Notes: generated from the letters alone by a model not told the origin. A DNA stretch of 64,000 nt from Paramacrobiotus richtersi (GCA_034698045.1 JAQGAU010000004.1:1-64000), one strand, 5' to 3'. Positions 1 to 13,134 are shown, counted from the first letter of the stretch. Translations and numbers: made by a program.

Positions 1-3000
1 ACAAAAAGACAATTGAGGGGGCGCACCGCCCCCCCGCCCCCCCCTTTATTTCGCGACAGACAGCAGCAGCAGCAGCCATACCAACAGTCAAACGGGCACA
101 GGCACACAAAATACGGTCTCGACGCATGCTTCTGCAAATTGTTTTTCCCGCTCCCTGGTACAGTACTGCACGTATTTCGGTTAAGAAATAACAGACGTTT
201 CCGAAGATCGAACAGGCAGTAACAGTGTTCTTCCGGATCAACTTTCTTCCCCCGCTGATGCAGCGGAGTTGCAGATGCGTGCTACATTGGTAAAAGCTTG
301 GTGGAACTTTCTTCGAGAATTCTGAAATACTCTTTCGCGCAGTGACCTTTACGTATGTGTAATGAAACTCGCTATCATTAGAAAAAACTGAGGCGTGTTG
401 TGAAAATGAGAACCACTGCGTAACACCGCGCGCAAAACGTTTGCACATCTGTAATTTAAACAGCTTTCATCAGAAGTGCATTTCCGATAAACAAAAAAAT
501 TTCAGAAGTATCACAATGTGCTGTCCTGCGAGCTCCATATCCATTAGACTATAACTTATCAAGCAATGTTAAGACAACCAGTTACAAAAACAACAGAGTA
601 TGTGCGCGTCGCCACAATAAAACATTATTATTACACAGTGAAACAACACACAGTCGCACAATGACTCGTATTACAAACAGACTAACAGTTACAAACCGAC
701 GGTACGCCCGAGCAGCATTTCTACGGATACGCTCATTCCAGGGTTCTTTTCTCAATCACGGGTTCATCTAATAGATCTGCCGAACGGCTTTTCTAGAGCG
801 AATAATAGATCAATAGCGATATCCCCGGCTCCATGGCGGTGGACATCGCCGAGTGTGTCCACACGAGGAGGAATTGCAGTTCTTCCGCAGTGGGCTCCAG
901 AATCTTAGAGAGGTATTCTTTGCTCCAACGTGCCTTTTTATCAGGCTGTTCGATGGTCAGCTCACCTGTTTCGGCTCTTTGTACCAGTTATTTCGCTGTA
1001 AAGTGCCTTATAAAACAAGTGGATCAAGCTGGGAGAGACCCGTTTTGCTGAGCAAGTATGCAGATTCGTTTTTACTCGATTCAGGGACGTCAAAAACACA
1101 ATAGTGGAGGCTTGGATCCATAAGCAGAAAGCCGAATCCATGAAGAGCTGTAACATCGTTAGAGCTTATTTTTCCCTGAAGGGACGTACTATAAACGTAA
1201 GAGGGGATTTTTTACAAAATGCGTCCAAGCAGAGATGTAACTTATAACGGGTTGGTCTGAAGCCAACGCACGTCGCGCAGTAATTTTAATGCCAGTCTTA
1301 CTGCCCAGCGCACAAGCTGCCAGAAGTGTTTCAACAGTATATAAATTCGGGCAGACAAGTCGCCAAAATAATAAAAGTATATTTTAATTCACAAAAAACA
1401 GCAATAAAGGTCTCGGTTTTTTTGCACGCAACCCTAGAAAAATCTACCCGTCAATCTGGAACTGAAGGAGTTTCAAATATTTTCTTGGGATATTCATTAA
1501 GGTCATCAATATATGCTCCCACTGGCTGTGTTTGAAGCTGCATGTTTTTCATCTTTGGAGGCAAAATTTTCCCTTTTAGCTTATGCGTGAGTGTTGGCGA
1601 AAGATTTGTCTACATCAAGAGATTTTTGTGTTGTATCAACAGATACGTCAGCAACAGCCACAAGCGCAGGCAAATTCACCGAAACTAAAATTATGTGAAA
1701 GCTTACCCATCTGTTACTGTAAAGTACCGGGCCACTTTCAAAGTACCGTCTCGCAGTCCCAGCCACATTTCAGCAGACGTAAGATGACTGGAATTTCATC
1801 CGTGCCAAATCAAATAATGCGATTCGGATCCTCTTTCCCAGCATCCGCCAGAAAAAAAGCCTCCTCTGTCCACAGTTTTCAAAACGACGACGAATCGAGT
1901 TCGGTACGCGTTCTGGGATTGGCCAAGAGAAAACCTGCCATCTTTCGCTGTAACAGGATAGTCCTCTAACAGGAACGATTCTTCGGCAGGGCAAATGATG
2001 GCTTGCGATGCGGTCACCTTTTTGTAAAGCTATCGCTGTGCGTCCAGCCATTCTCCGGCTTGTACGTTCATTAAGTAGCATGCAGCATGCGCTTATGCTT
2101 TACCAAGGTCCGCGCTGCGTTTTTGTGTGCAACCTGCTTCTTCAGTGGTATTTGTTCCTGTATTCAACTTCAGCAAGCCGCTGCATAAACGATCTGTTCA
2201 TCTTCATGTCTGCGTATCTCCATGCTTTCGCTTTAGACATGTATGTATGTTACACATGTATAGCTGCGCATATGGCAAAATATTTCTTCCGATAAAGCAA
2301 CAGAAATCGAAAGGTCACCAATATTAAAGATGGACGTTTATATTAAACGGATATTGTTGTCTATGTAAGGAAAGTGGTGGTTCATAAGCAACTGCATCGC
2401 TAGGCGGATTTCGTAGTCAGGACGTGTTCACGACTCACCATTACGGTACACGGTATATGTAATTTGTCCACAATAAAAAAAAGTAGAAAAAGACAAAATT
2501 TATGAGTCTGAAATCGTAAGAGCCCCTTAAGCCTGTCTGTTGAGACTGGGGATGTGGTTTTTCATGGAACTCCACGCAATGGCGCGCTTTGATATGCTTG
2601 GATTCGGTTGACTCGGCTGCGGGGTGCACAATTTGAGCTGTTTTGCGTAAACTTCGGTGCTCGTGAGAGATTAATGGATTCCGTTGCGTTAACGTACCGC
2701 AAGTGGTTCGCCAGTTGACAGTACGCTGAGCTGCGGGGGGTTCAAACGATGCTGCAGAATGTACAATGATTTACAACATTGATCTTACAGTTCCAGTGTG
2801 TCGAAATTAGGTATTTAGGTATTAGGTATTAGGTATTTAAATTCTACTGTGCACAAGCTGAGATACTTGAGCAAAACAATTCCACAATCAGCGCGATTGT
2901 GTTTACATATTGTCGGTCGGAATGGAGGAACTCTGGTGGACGCATTTCTATTAGTCTATTCACAGAAAGCTTCATCCTAAAACATACCGTACGGTGTTAC

Positions 3001-3010
3001 GAACCCTAAC
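1..3010. other. non-coding stretch, no gene recognised
   Basis: About 3 kb with no recognisable gene. The start has a poly-C run and a short CAG microsatellite near 60-77. A small GGTATTTA-like tandem run lies near 2809-2840. Open frames of 60-128 codons occur on both strands (for example 1583-1969 plus and 1770-2081 minus overlapping each other), but none shows a domain, a codon-use contrast or consistent splice borders, so I treat them as chance. Confidence 0.5.
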
Positions 3011-3019
3011 AACTTCGTT

Positions 3020-3712
3020 TTTCTGTTGCTGTTGACTGGTTGCCACCACCTCCGGATCGAGACTGGTCGATGGGAAAAGTTAGAAAGGAACGAATGGGCA
3101 TGTCGCCACTGCAGCGTTATTGAGGACGAGACGCATGCTCTTTTCCGCTGTCACCTGCATCTGCAAACGCGAAAAGCCATACTCGAAAGACTGAAGGCAA
3201 ATAACGTGTCGAATACTTTGGATTTCTTCAGGCGCTGCCTAAACACCTATCCCGGAGACGAGACATTGGACCACGACACGTACGTTTTTGGGCAGTTGAC
3301 CTTCCGAGTTCTCAAAGACGCAAAGGATTCATTCCGTGGACGGATAGTGCTTGACCAAGGCTGCGATACAGTAGTATACAAAAAGTTCGATTGTTATTTG
3401 CGATAGGATATTCTTTCTTAATGCACCAGGTCGCGCGAAATGTCTTCAACGTCCCGCGAACGCACGATACGGCTACATGTTTTCTGTTTTAATTTTGTTT
3501 GTTGTTTTTCTCCTTCTGTTTTTTTTATTTTTTCACCATTTATACATACGATGTTTTACTTTTTTTGTATTTGTTTCTGTGTGTTGTCAGTATCCGCTTG
3601 TTGTTAACTTTCCCGTCGTTTCTCGCACAGGCGAGGTAATGCCACTGAACAGCATTGTGCACCTGCTGGACGAACAGTTCCAGAGAAATAAACTTGTCTT
3701 GTTGTTGTTGGG
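3020..3712 (+). mobile_element. 3' end of a non-LTR retrotransposon (LINE), 5'-truncated
   Basis: The open frame ending at 3406 carries the cysteine/histidine segment typical of the far C-terminus of LINE reverse transcriptases: a His-containing stretch reading HHLRIETGRW, then C-x2-C, a run of acidic residues, and ALFRC. This follows the finger-and-thumb region in many animal LINE proteins. Nothing of the catalytic palm (the FADD box) or an endonuclease domain is present upstream, so the copy is 5'-truncated, as is usual for LINEs. After the stop comes a T-rich 3' untranslated region, then AATAAA at 3687-3692 and a short GTT-repeat tail at about 3700-3710. CR1/L2-like groups end in such microsatellite tails rather than poly-A. 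The clade is not certain. Confidence 0.7.
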
Positions 3713-3984
3713 TAGTGAGTAATGTTTAGAATCTGTTAAAAAAAGCTGAATTGGACATCAATGTTACGTGCTCTCGAAGCACTGCAGTGAGGGCACGAAT
3801 TGTGCTACTGCATTAGAAAACAATCTCAAATGCAAACCTTGGACCCTCGTGACAGCGTACGCTACCCGGCTTCCCCGCACGTACAACAGATAATCCCGCA
3901 CGTACAGGAACACATCTGAATAGTTGTATTCCTGCCACAAACTGCAGTCAGCGCACTTATCAACGGACTGTATTACACGGGCCT

Positions 3985-3993
3985 TACGCTATT
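3985..3993. repeat. left 9-bp target-site duplication (TACGCTATT)
   Basis: TACGCTATT immediately precedes the left inverted terminus of the element at 3994-7339. The identical nine bases follow its right terminus at 7340-7348. The flanking GGCC(T) context also matches on both sides, apart from a one-base difference. Confidence 0.75.
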
Positions 3994-6900
3994 GACCGCG
4001 CTGAATGTCTGACTCGGACTCCTGAATGTCGGCCTCTAACCACTGAAAATCGGACTCTGACCATGGTACATTGCCAAAAATAAACTTTTAGCGACCAGAC
4101 TTGTCGGTTTATGCATTACAGTATACTCCAGCGATGTAATGAACCGCTTATTTTCATTAACGATAGATTTTTGCCAAGTTATGCTAACGATTTACGTGAC
4201 GCTCTCAGTTCCAGTAACCAGTCCAACAGTCTTTCTAGTAACCAGTCCAACAATCAGCGGTAAGTGCGACCGTACAATGTATACCGTATGAAAAAGGAGG
4301 CCTATAGTATTCACAACAAGGGTTACACGATTCTAGAAAAACGATTACAGTAAGAAATCATGCCAGTGCCCAGATATCTGCACAGAAAGCTTAAATTGTC
4401 TGTTTTGGAATAAACACATTTCGATAAAAGATAAAAAAATAGCTACCAGGCCTCCGAAAAAAACGTATTCGATTTAGTATCCAGCGCTGATGTGGCCTTA
4501 TCAAGTAGTAATATCGTAGGATTCGTCAGCGGTGCACAGCGATGCGCTGGCACTGATCACCAGAAGTTGTCCACCAGGGTCCCCAACCATCGTGTTATCG
4601 TCATCTGGCAGCCCAACAAGGAAGTTGTGGAAGTTGGTTGGGTGAACAAGCGGCATTTTGTATCTCATCATTGGAAACCGTACGTCCCGGGGCATTGTTT
4701 TCGGCAATGATCAGGCCGAAGACTACCGGCATTTGTCCAACCTATATCCAAGCGCTAGAAAACTTAGTACTTCAAAGGCAAAATCAAAAAACTAAAATAA
4801 TCTGCCCTGTGAACCTTGCAACACTAGGTATAGTGAGCTCCCGTCGACTTGTAAAATGACACACGTACCCAAAACCCATCGAGCAGGTGGTCCGCTCGAT
4901 ATCGGCTTCTTGTTCCCACTTCCTAGTTATGAGATAAGAACAGACGAAATTGGCGGGACCCGCTTACCACTCCGATTCTCAAGCGCAAGCAATGCACATT
5001 CAATTCCCGAATATCCTCTCCTTCAAGTAGCACATATGTCCCTCTTCAGGATCATGCAGCCGTTGCAGCAGCGCCAACAACGTCGACTTGCCGCACACAC
5101 TATCCCGATTCCCCAAAGAACGTCTTGTCTTATTTGGATTGACCGCCACACTCACTCCATTCAGCTCTTGCACCTGTACATCCGGCAGCATAAGATACAT
5201 GAACTTGATGTTACGAAATTTGATATGTCCCTCGCATTTTTCGGGTTTGGCATCGGCGTCCGAGTACGAATCAAATGTGCGGTGCGCTGTCAATCACTTC
5301 GAAGTTGGTGGCAACGTTTTACCCATCACCAAGTACCAGAACTTGTGGTAAAAGGTCACTCACCCAAACCTGTGTGTTCTTCTGCAATCTAAAAAACTAG
5401 CATAGAAAATTGTCACAGTGCATGAATACGATACATTTTAACAGAAACCGGCGGTCCGGCGTAAGTTAATTCATACTTACAGATACTTCTAATTTCTAAA
5501 TGCTTTGGTGCAACCGAAGGGGCAAGACTCTACAAGTTACCTAGCTGGTTTTGCCTTTCTTGCTCACTGCGAATAGCTCCTGAATATAGCCTAACCTCTC
5601 AAGTTCCAAAAAGTTCTGTACCTTGGCATTAACTCGTTTTAAAATTAAATACATGTTTTTCGTTGTTATCCGCAGAAACATTAACGGAATGGTCAACAGG
5701 TCTGCCAACCGCAGCCTTAAACGTTTTGCCAGTTTTAATGTGTCACTAGGTAGTTAAACTTTTGATGTTTTGCGTTATGTCGCTAGCGAATTTCGCTATG
5801 TCTACATGTATCATACTCGCTGCATCCTTGGCTTATGAATACTCACCCACGGAAGCAGTAACTCTTGGCCACCTCACACTCAGATCCATAAACAATACAG
5901 TCCCGTGTGCATGCTTCCTTACCTGATTGAACTGCGATTTCGAAACATCTGCAGCGATACGCTCATATCGCGTAGAAGGCTAAATGAACATGATTAATGC
6001 TTACCATAATCGCGCTCCCGGCCTCACTGTTTGCAATCAACGCTGGTATCGGTTTAAGTTACGCGGTTGAAATTAAAATGCAATAAAAAAGCTTGGACAC
6101 CGACCGCAGGGGCCCACAACAAAAATATAGACCGGCATTTTTAAGGAGGCAGAAACTGCCAAAAGTTTTTATGCATCGGCACTATATGTATTATGTAAGT
6201 AGCGTATGGAGTCTATGGACCCATATCGTTAGATAAAATTAACACGAGATGAATGTACTTTCGGAGCTGTGTACGTAACAGATTTGAATACGATGAGTAC
6301 TGATAGCCGTCGCGCCAAAACATCGCATACGAAATGATTGCTTCGAGCAACCAAGGGAATGAGCGATGAATCAGATGAAATCTGATACACAAAAATGTGA
6401 TAATGTTTACTCTGATGCGGTACAGCTGCATTCCTTACGCTAACCCAGACAGTTATGGCGGGCCTGTCAGTTCATTCATGGTGTTGTCAAGATCAACATC
6501 GCACTGCAGCGTTGTTTCTTGAAAGTCCTACGTGGTCTGACATCTGCCGTGAACTTATTGAGTACTTAATTGGGATTGTGCTTACCACTTGTCATGTGCT
6601 TGTGCTCGTCGCCGTCATCCTGACTTTACCAGCGAAAATCCACGGTTGGGAGACGGAGTGGTAAAAGAAGCCAGTTTGAGCGAGGAGTTGAAACGTCTGT
6701 TAACTGACTCCATTCAAATTGTGCTAACCGTCCAACCGTCCATTGAAACCGTCCATTGAAACCGTGAAACACTGCACCGTACATGGGCATTTGGATATAA
6801 AATTTTGTATAGCTCGCTGTGCACGTTATACCATTTGGTCAATAAGAAAATAGGCTAAGGAGTGTTTAACAAGCCACGACACGTTCGTACTTTTGCAGTC

Positions 6901-7339
6901 TGATGTTTCCGATTATCATGGTATTAAGACTATGTTCACCTTTATAGTATCATTCTCCACAGTTCATGGAATCTTGTTACTTCCATAAAGCAAACATTGT
7001 ACTTCGTTACAGTTTAAGTTGTTTGGTATTGTGTTCTGTTGTTTCATATTGTGACGGTACGGTATTTAAAGACATTTGTCGTAGTTCTGATTGTTATCGC
7101 GTTACGGACAAGTCCAGTTCGTTTTTTCTTTGGTCATTTGATACGCAAATTGCATGTCACGGTTGATTATATCACCTTATACTTTGATTTATGTATATTA
7201 CACAGAAATGAGAGATCCGTTGAGATATGAGGTCACGGTCAGAATGTCAGTGGTCCGTGTCAGCTTTTTAGCGCTTGCAGTCCGAGTCCGGCATTCAGCG
7301 GTCCAAGTCAGCGTCCGAGTCAGACATTCAGCGCGGGCC
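3994..7339. mobile_element. Foldback/Mutator-like TIR element carrying an ABC-transporter gene fragment
   Basis: The two ends are inverted copies. A 23-bp block starting CGCGCTGAATG and ending ACTCGGAC is identical at about 3998-4020 and, inverted, at about 7313-7335. Inside each end the block continues as degenerate tandem units resembling CTGAATGTCGGACTCGGAC (left to about 4070, right back to about 7230). The insertion is bounded by an exact 9-bp direct repeat, TACGCTATT. Inverted termini made of short tandem repeats with 9-bp duplications are known from Drosophila FB elements, and 9-11 bp duplications are usual for Mutator-like elements. No transposase was seen, so it looks non-autonomous. 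The 3.3-kb interior holds the decayed ABCB fragment at 4501-6060; the rest is AT-rich without recognisable coding. Diverged single ends of the same family lie near 28190-28290 and 32325-32372. Confidence 0.7.
4501..6060 (-). pseudogene. ABCB (P-glycoprotein/MDR-type) ABC transporter fragment, decayed
   Basis: Read on the minus strand, the pieces are in the order of an ABCB half. At about 6050-5990 is SEAGSAIM, like the AKAGAIAEE segment of the membrane domain, followed by a GTAAGC donor. At about 5975-5935 is YERIAADVSKSQFNQ before GTAAGG. At about 5905-5850 is a VYGS-like stretch before GTGAGT. At 5293-5000 is the nucleotide-binding domain: FDSYSDADAKPEKCEGHI, a PDVQVQELNG segment and the Walker A end CGKSTLLALLQRLHDPEEG, whose first residues are altered. 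At about 4640-4560 is FLVGLPDDDNTMVGDPGGQL, the stretch just before the LSGGQ signature; the signature itself is lost. Remaining introns show it was copied as genomic DNA, not as mRNA. It lacks most membrane segments, Walker B and any start, and lies wholly inside the TIR element 3994-7339. Such proteins export lipophilic compounds; this copy cannot. Confidence 0.8.
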
Positions 7340-7348
7340 TACGCTATT
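7340..7348. repeat. right 9-bp target-site duplication (TACGCTATT)
   Basis: Exact repeat of 3985-3993, directly abutting the right inverted terminus. Confidence 0.75.
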
Positions 7349-9540
7349 CGAACGCAGCTCACTAAAGCTATAGCTACTGACAACGGAAGTTTTTATGAAG
7401 CCGTGCGCACAACCAGATTCCCAGTAATAGTCCGCTAATAATAATACTAACATGCATTTTTTCCACACACTGGACAAGCGGACGCCTGGTGTTGTTACCG
7501 ACACACACTGATGCCATATGTATATAATTATTATATTATTGCTGATGCAGCACGGGAAGCGGTGGAGCAAGTGTGTAGTTTATCTGTGCCGCTGTGGCTT
7601 TTGCCCGTGTTCCGTAAGTCGTGAGACGACGGGAAAGGAACTGAGATTAGATGGCGGAACGGAATTCTACTCGATGCTGGGGTAGGGTAGTCGGCTGGAT
7701 AAGTCATCGCACGCTCAGGGAATGTATAGGTGACCTTCCACTGCAGATTGTGTGGGTGTGCAGTGTGCGGTGAAGATTGGCGGCAAAATGAATATTCTCA
7801 GGAGAAGACAAAAGTAATCTGTTACATTTGCTTGGACTAGTTCGTGGGGTATAAATGAGACAGCGAAGGCGACAACGATGCTAGTCGTAATACTTGACCT
7901 ATGGTGCGTATAGACATGATGTACTTTGGTTAATTTACCACAAAACAGACTCCTTATTGGATATGGACTGGCGCCGCCTTCGGAACTGGTGCCAGTTTCC
8001 TCTATGTACATTTTCCAGTTTAGCCGTAGCATGATTATCTGAGTATTGATTATTATCTGTGATATACTGATATTCAGTCCTGTTTTCTTTTAAACGCGTT
8101 CTTGTTGGTGGTTTGCTGTCTTGCACATTATATCCGGCCGCCGAATACCGCGAGCTATGACTCGGGACCTGTTTATGCGGTAATCACTAACCTCTGTAGA
8201 AAAACATTCGCACATCCTCAGGAAACGTAATACAGGGTTACATGGTATGGTGTGCAACGTAATACCACCTATATACGGTAAAAGTTTGGGAATCTCTTAA
8301 TCTGGTTATATTACAGATATAGCAATCAAAGGTTACCAGGCTTCTCTCTCGTCTTGATCTCATCGGGGTTGTGGACGTTAACTGGCTTGCGGGAAACGCG
8401 TGTCGCAGGGCGCCTCTGCTTTGAAGTTCGCTGTGGATGACAATTGACAAGTCGATTGAGTGGTTGTATCCACATGTGTTAGGAGAAATATTGTTGCTCT
8501 TAATATTTCATATTTATTTATTGTCCCAGCAGCGCGTGATCCGGTAAACAATATAAGACTGCATAAAGAAAGCGCTGATTTGAACGTTTTGTTTTCGGTT
8601 GCCAGCAAATCTCTCCTCTACAACGGAAATCTGAACGTTTTTCTACCAGTCACATTTCTGCTCTTACTTTCTCCTTATTTACTGAAAGGTCCCCAAACCT
8701 AGCCACCAATGTCCACCTGACGGCGAGGTCTGCTGGGATACGGGGTGGTAGTGCCCCTGTTCAAGACACTTGTTGAGCACAAAAAAAACATACGTTATTC
8801 GACAAATCTGTTAAATGTGCCCCTGATGTGTTAATAACTACACGCTCTGGAGTGTCTATGTTTGTTTTATTTGATCGCATGTCGTCGGAAGGTGTCGGTG
8901 TGAATGTGATGCAGCATAATCAGACCTGGCGGTCCTTTTTGCACACTTTGTCTGACAGGTACATGCAAAGTCAACGCATTTACTCGGACAGCAGCACTGC
9001 AGGATGTGAGCATGCTCTTTGGATCTCTTCCCGATTTAGCAGAAGGAATTACACTGTCTGGCCACACTTACATGACTATCGTTGAAAGACCTGCAGTTCC
9101 CTGCAGTTATTGTACCTCTGCACCAGCATAATCAGGCAAATCGGATTATTGGTTATTGTTGACAAATGTCAGTGACAGTACCATTTGGAGAGACCAAAGT
9201 AAATTAAGTTTCACTTCTAGACAGCAGTGGATGATCTGGGATTTACCGATGGCCAATATGTCAACTGCTCTCCATACACTGATGTTACAGCAACATAGGA
9301 CGACTTTGGGGCGTCATCATGTAGTGGTTTATTTTTCCGTACAGATTTCTAATACCTGAACATTTTCCTGTGGAGTGCTTGGAACTGATCATATGTAATT
9401 GTGATACCGTAAGAGAATTAAAGCAGCAGAACTGTTTATTTTGAACTGCCCGTTCATTTTGATTGCCTTTTTGTATGTTATGCATGACTACAAAGGGTCT
9501 CCAAAGCATTTTCAAAGCCCAGGCACATCCAAATCAAATA
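7349..9540. other. non-coding stretch
   Basis: Open frames up to about 105 codons overlap on both strands (for example 7715-8032 minus and 8460-8702 plus) without domains or phase-consistent splice borders. I see no gene here. Confidence 0.45.
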
Positions 9541-9546
9541 TTTATT
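9541..9546 (-). promoter_or_regulatory. likely polyadenylation signal of the 9795-13134 gene
   Basis: TTTATT on the plus strand is AATAAA on the minus strand, about 250 bp past the stop codon. It is the first such hexamer downstream of the stop. Confidence 0.4.
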
Positions 9547-9794
9547 CCAACTGCATGGACTTTTGAACCGATTCTCAAAATATTAGTACAAAAATATGAG
9601 ATGATAGAGTACTCAAGCCAAGTTAAAGCGAATACAATGGCGAAAGGCGGTCACATGAAAGAACATGAAAATCATCAAAGAGCGAGTGTAGAACGAAGCG
9701 CCGCAACGCGCAAGCAAATCCAGTACAAAACCACCCATTCCCAAGCACCAATGCCAACGTGTCCCACAATTACGACAATTCGTGTATTTAACCA

Positions 9795-12700
9795 TTAACG
9801 GCGAGGAGCGAGTTTTTTGCCAGTAGTCGTTTTGGCAGAAGAACTTGAAGGCTTCGAAGTCGTGGCTGGAGTGGACGGGGGCAGCACACGTCGTCGACTG
9901 GCGGTCCGCGGGTTCACGGGCGTACTGTCTGCAAATTATAAGAGCTGTACACTTTCAAGGCTCGCTTGACACTGGTAATGAACCGATAACTGTTAACCAC
10001 TGGTGCCGCACACAACGACAAACGTAAGTTAAGAACTACCATACTGACCTGTTGCACGGGTCTTCGTGAGCCCGCGTGCCGGTGCGGCTGCGACAGGGAG
10101 TGGTTCCTCATCCTCATCCGTCAAATCCAGCTCTGCATCGTTACTGTTAAAGCTCCCGGTAGCATTGCTTGGCTCCTCGAAGGCTGCTGTACTAGTACTG
10201 GGGCCAGCTGTTTGATGAGCGAGCGTCGTCTCGTGGCCCTGAACAACATCTTGCAAAGGAATTCCAGTATCACTGCCAACACTCAAGCCAGAAGCAGGTC
10301 CAGAGTATCCGAACTGGGCCGTTTCGCCGGGTTTCGCCGTCAAATTCTGCTCAACAGTTTCGGAAATTCGCTCATCTGCAGTTTTTTCCTCCGGCGGAGC
10401 AGTCAGATCGATAAGTCGGTCAATGATATTTTTGGATATACTCTGAAGAAGCTCTTTTCGATTCAACGTTGGCGCTATTTTATACTCCGTTATAGCTAGA
10501 AGTTCGATGGCCTGGTTCTTCTGCAAATTAAGGAGTGAAATTAAAGGTGCTGCAGAAATTACGATTGTTCTGCCAGTACTTCGAAAAGAAAATAATTTAT
10601 GCCTCTCACACTGTACGCACAACCCTTTCTGGCACCTCCTGTGTAAACTTACTGATCAAACAGTTCTTGGGCGATAATGCATTCAACACCTTGAGAAAGT
10701 TAGCATAACAAAAGGGTCATTATGTTTAGTGGAAATCATGGAAGAATAACATCCCAGTTGCCGACAGGCGTGCTGGAATTTACGATAGCTCCTGTCGCTC
10801 TGGCCATCTTGATATACGGAACTTGCTTACGGAGCGGCAGAAAAGAATGTGCGTAAATTATGAATGACAGAATGGCTTTCTCGTCGAAGTACAATAAAAT
10901 ATTATGCTAGCTTTTATTCAAATTTCACTGCGGAACATATATGAATACAATATATTTAACACCGGACGATATTATTTACACAGCCCACTCCGGTGATGTG
11001 TAGTACCTTTAGCTACCACCCTGCAGAACTCAGCTTGCCCCTTTGAACGAATCGGGATATATAGCTGACTTTCGTTAGGCCGTTCTTTTAAACTACTAAG
11101 TAAATGCACTCGCCGATAGCTGCACTAAAGGACCGAACCGAAAAGAAGTTTTCCAAGAATCTACCGGCGGGGCAGCAGAAATTTTAATAGATATTTAAAT
11201 TTACTTAATATTTTAATGTGTCGTGACTGACCGCTCGCACTTAACTGCTTAAGGTATGGCGACACTGCACCAGAGCCACAGCCGAATAGCAATGCGAATG
11301 TAATCAGCAAATGTAAGTACCTCTTTCTCCTTCTGGGCCAGTACCCTCATGACCGCAGCATATAGTCGATGGTATTTTGACTTCCTGGCCTCTACGATCG
11401 TCTTGAAACTCATCCCGTTGGCATGGTTAACGAAGGTCTGGTTTTTCTTATCCCGCATATTTTTTTTCATGGCTTGTGAATCTTCCTTTGAAATTGTTTC
11501 GTAGGTCAATATATCGTCCTTATTGGCGTCGAGAAATTTAATGAGATGTTTCTCCAGCATAACCTGGGTGCAAGGCTTTTCTTTGTCAGTCCAGACTTTG
11601 ACATCAACTGGTCGATCCTATTAGACCAAAAGTTTGAAGCACAAATGTTTCGAACGCAGTGGTGTGGCGTTACCTCTAAAGGGCATACATGGAGTTTGAA
11701 GACTTCCAAAAAGAAGTCCAAAACTGGGATCCATTCCAGCAGATCGTCCCACTCGATCATTGGATCATCGGGCTGCAAAGAAACACAGCGGCTAAATTTC
11801 TGGACGAACAAGTTGTGCTGTTTTCTCGGGAGTTCGACGGTTCTCGCTAGCGTGATTACCGAGACCTATGCGTATCAGAATATTCATGATGGGGCAACCG
11901 TACTTCGATGTGGTCCAACGTTAGTCAGGGTTGGTGTTGATTTAAGAGCGCGCTCGGTAAGCGCACATGTGACGAGATAAGAGTCACTGCAATCACCGGC
12001 AGTGTATTGACCACCACTGGGCGCATATATTCAAACCTAACTAATGCTGGACCAAGTCAAAGTATTCACTGTGCTGTTACCGCATCCTCTGCAGCAATAA
12101 GTGCTGAAACAGAGAAAGTAATCACCGTCGTGGGTGCCTCATCATGCATTTTCTATTTACCATACTGTGAAATTACCAAAAAACGAATGAACTCGTGAAT
12201 ACAATACTATAATGATGTTCAAATTCTAATGATCAAATCAGTCTGTCGTTATTGCTGTGTTGCAGTCCCATCAAGACTTACTAGGTTCGGGATTCGACCT
12301 GGGTTCTCCCTGCACAGCTGCAGCTCACGCGCAGGGATGGGCCTCGCTTTTTCTGCAGAACTGGATTTGCCGCCATCTTTGGCGTGCGACAATGTCGCCA
12401 GTCTGTGACGTGCGACACTGGCTTTTTCCTCCCGGTCCTGGCGTAACTGCCGTTCGAGGATGTCATCGGCGTCTTGCTGCGTTCCCATGACGTCAAGCTT
12501 GCGATACTCTGCGTCCAAGCGGGCCACTGCGCTGTTGACCTCTCCCTGCAAACACAATCACTGTAATTTCATGGATACGGGTACTTTGCTCACGGTATCA
12601 AGCGCACGCCGTTAACTTTTACTGTGGTATCGCTTATGCTATCATCTTCATTACGGGTTTTTTGTCAATTGTCACCGAACTAACAAAATTAACTCTCCGC

Positions 12701-13134
12701 GATGCGCTCGTAGCAAACGAAATATAATCATCACATGAAGATCGTACCAAGATTTTGTCCAAGAGTTCTTCTCCGAGGCGGATGATGGTTCCATTTTCGT
12801 CTTTTGCTGCTTGTTGTCTTTCTTTTTTACGCTGTACCACTGCGTCAATTTTATCCGTTGCAGTTTCCAGAATCTGAGCATGAATAGCTTCCATGGACCG
12901 GATCTCAGAATTAAGATTCCATTGGCGATCGTCGGCTGCCGAATTCATGATATGTTCTTGATTCTCGGCGAGCTGCAAAAAGTAAACTTAGGACATCTGT
13001 CTCCTGGCATAACTCTGGATGTTCATGAATTACTATCATAAAAAGCCTCTTTCTTGGCAGCTGACGCCTATTGCACTGTTTCTGTCTGTAGTTACCGCAG
13101 AACTATGTAAGTCTACTTCCGTTTCTGATTTCAT
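9795..13134 (-). CDS. uncharacterised eight-exon gene, acidic coiled-coil-like protein of about 513 aa
   Basis: My model has eight exons: 13134-13096, 12972-12748, 12545-12282, 11772-11674, 11563-11321, 10689-10653, 10549-10049 and 9928-9795. Every junction is GT..AG and the phases agree throughout, giving 514 codons with the stop. It starts MKSETEVDLHSSA and ends TTTGKKLAPRR. Residues 14-150 are charged and helical-looking (QRKKERQQAAKDEN, ERQLRQDREEKASV), suggesting a coiled coil. The middle has a hydrophobic-acidic stretch (IEWDDLLEWIPVLDFFLEVF) and a helical segment around ISLLNLQKNQAIELLA. The last 150 residues are low-complexity, with an acidic patch (DLTDEDEEPLP) and a basic Ser/Thr/Pro tail, as in many nuclear proteins. 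No signal peptide or membrane segment is seen. A short extra exon could hide in the 509-bp third intron. I do not recognise the family; a nuclear or chromatin role is only a guess from composition. Confidence 0.72.

Noticed and set aside
5000-5392. Plus-strand 178-codon frame at 4856-5392
   Set aside because: Antisense shadow of the ABCB nucleotide-binding domain.
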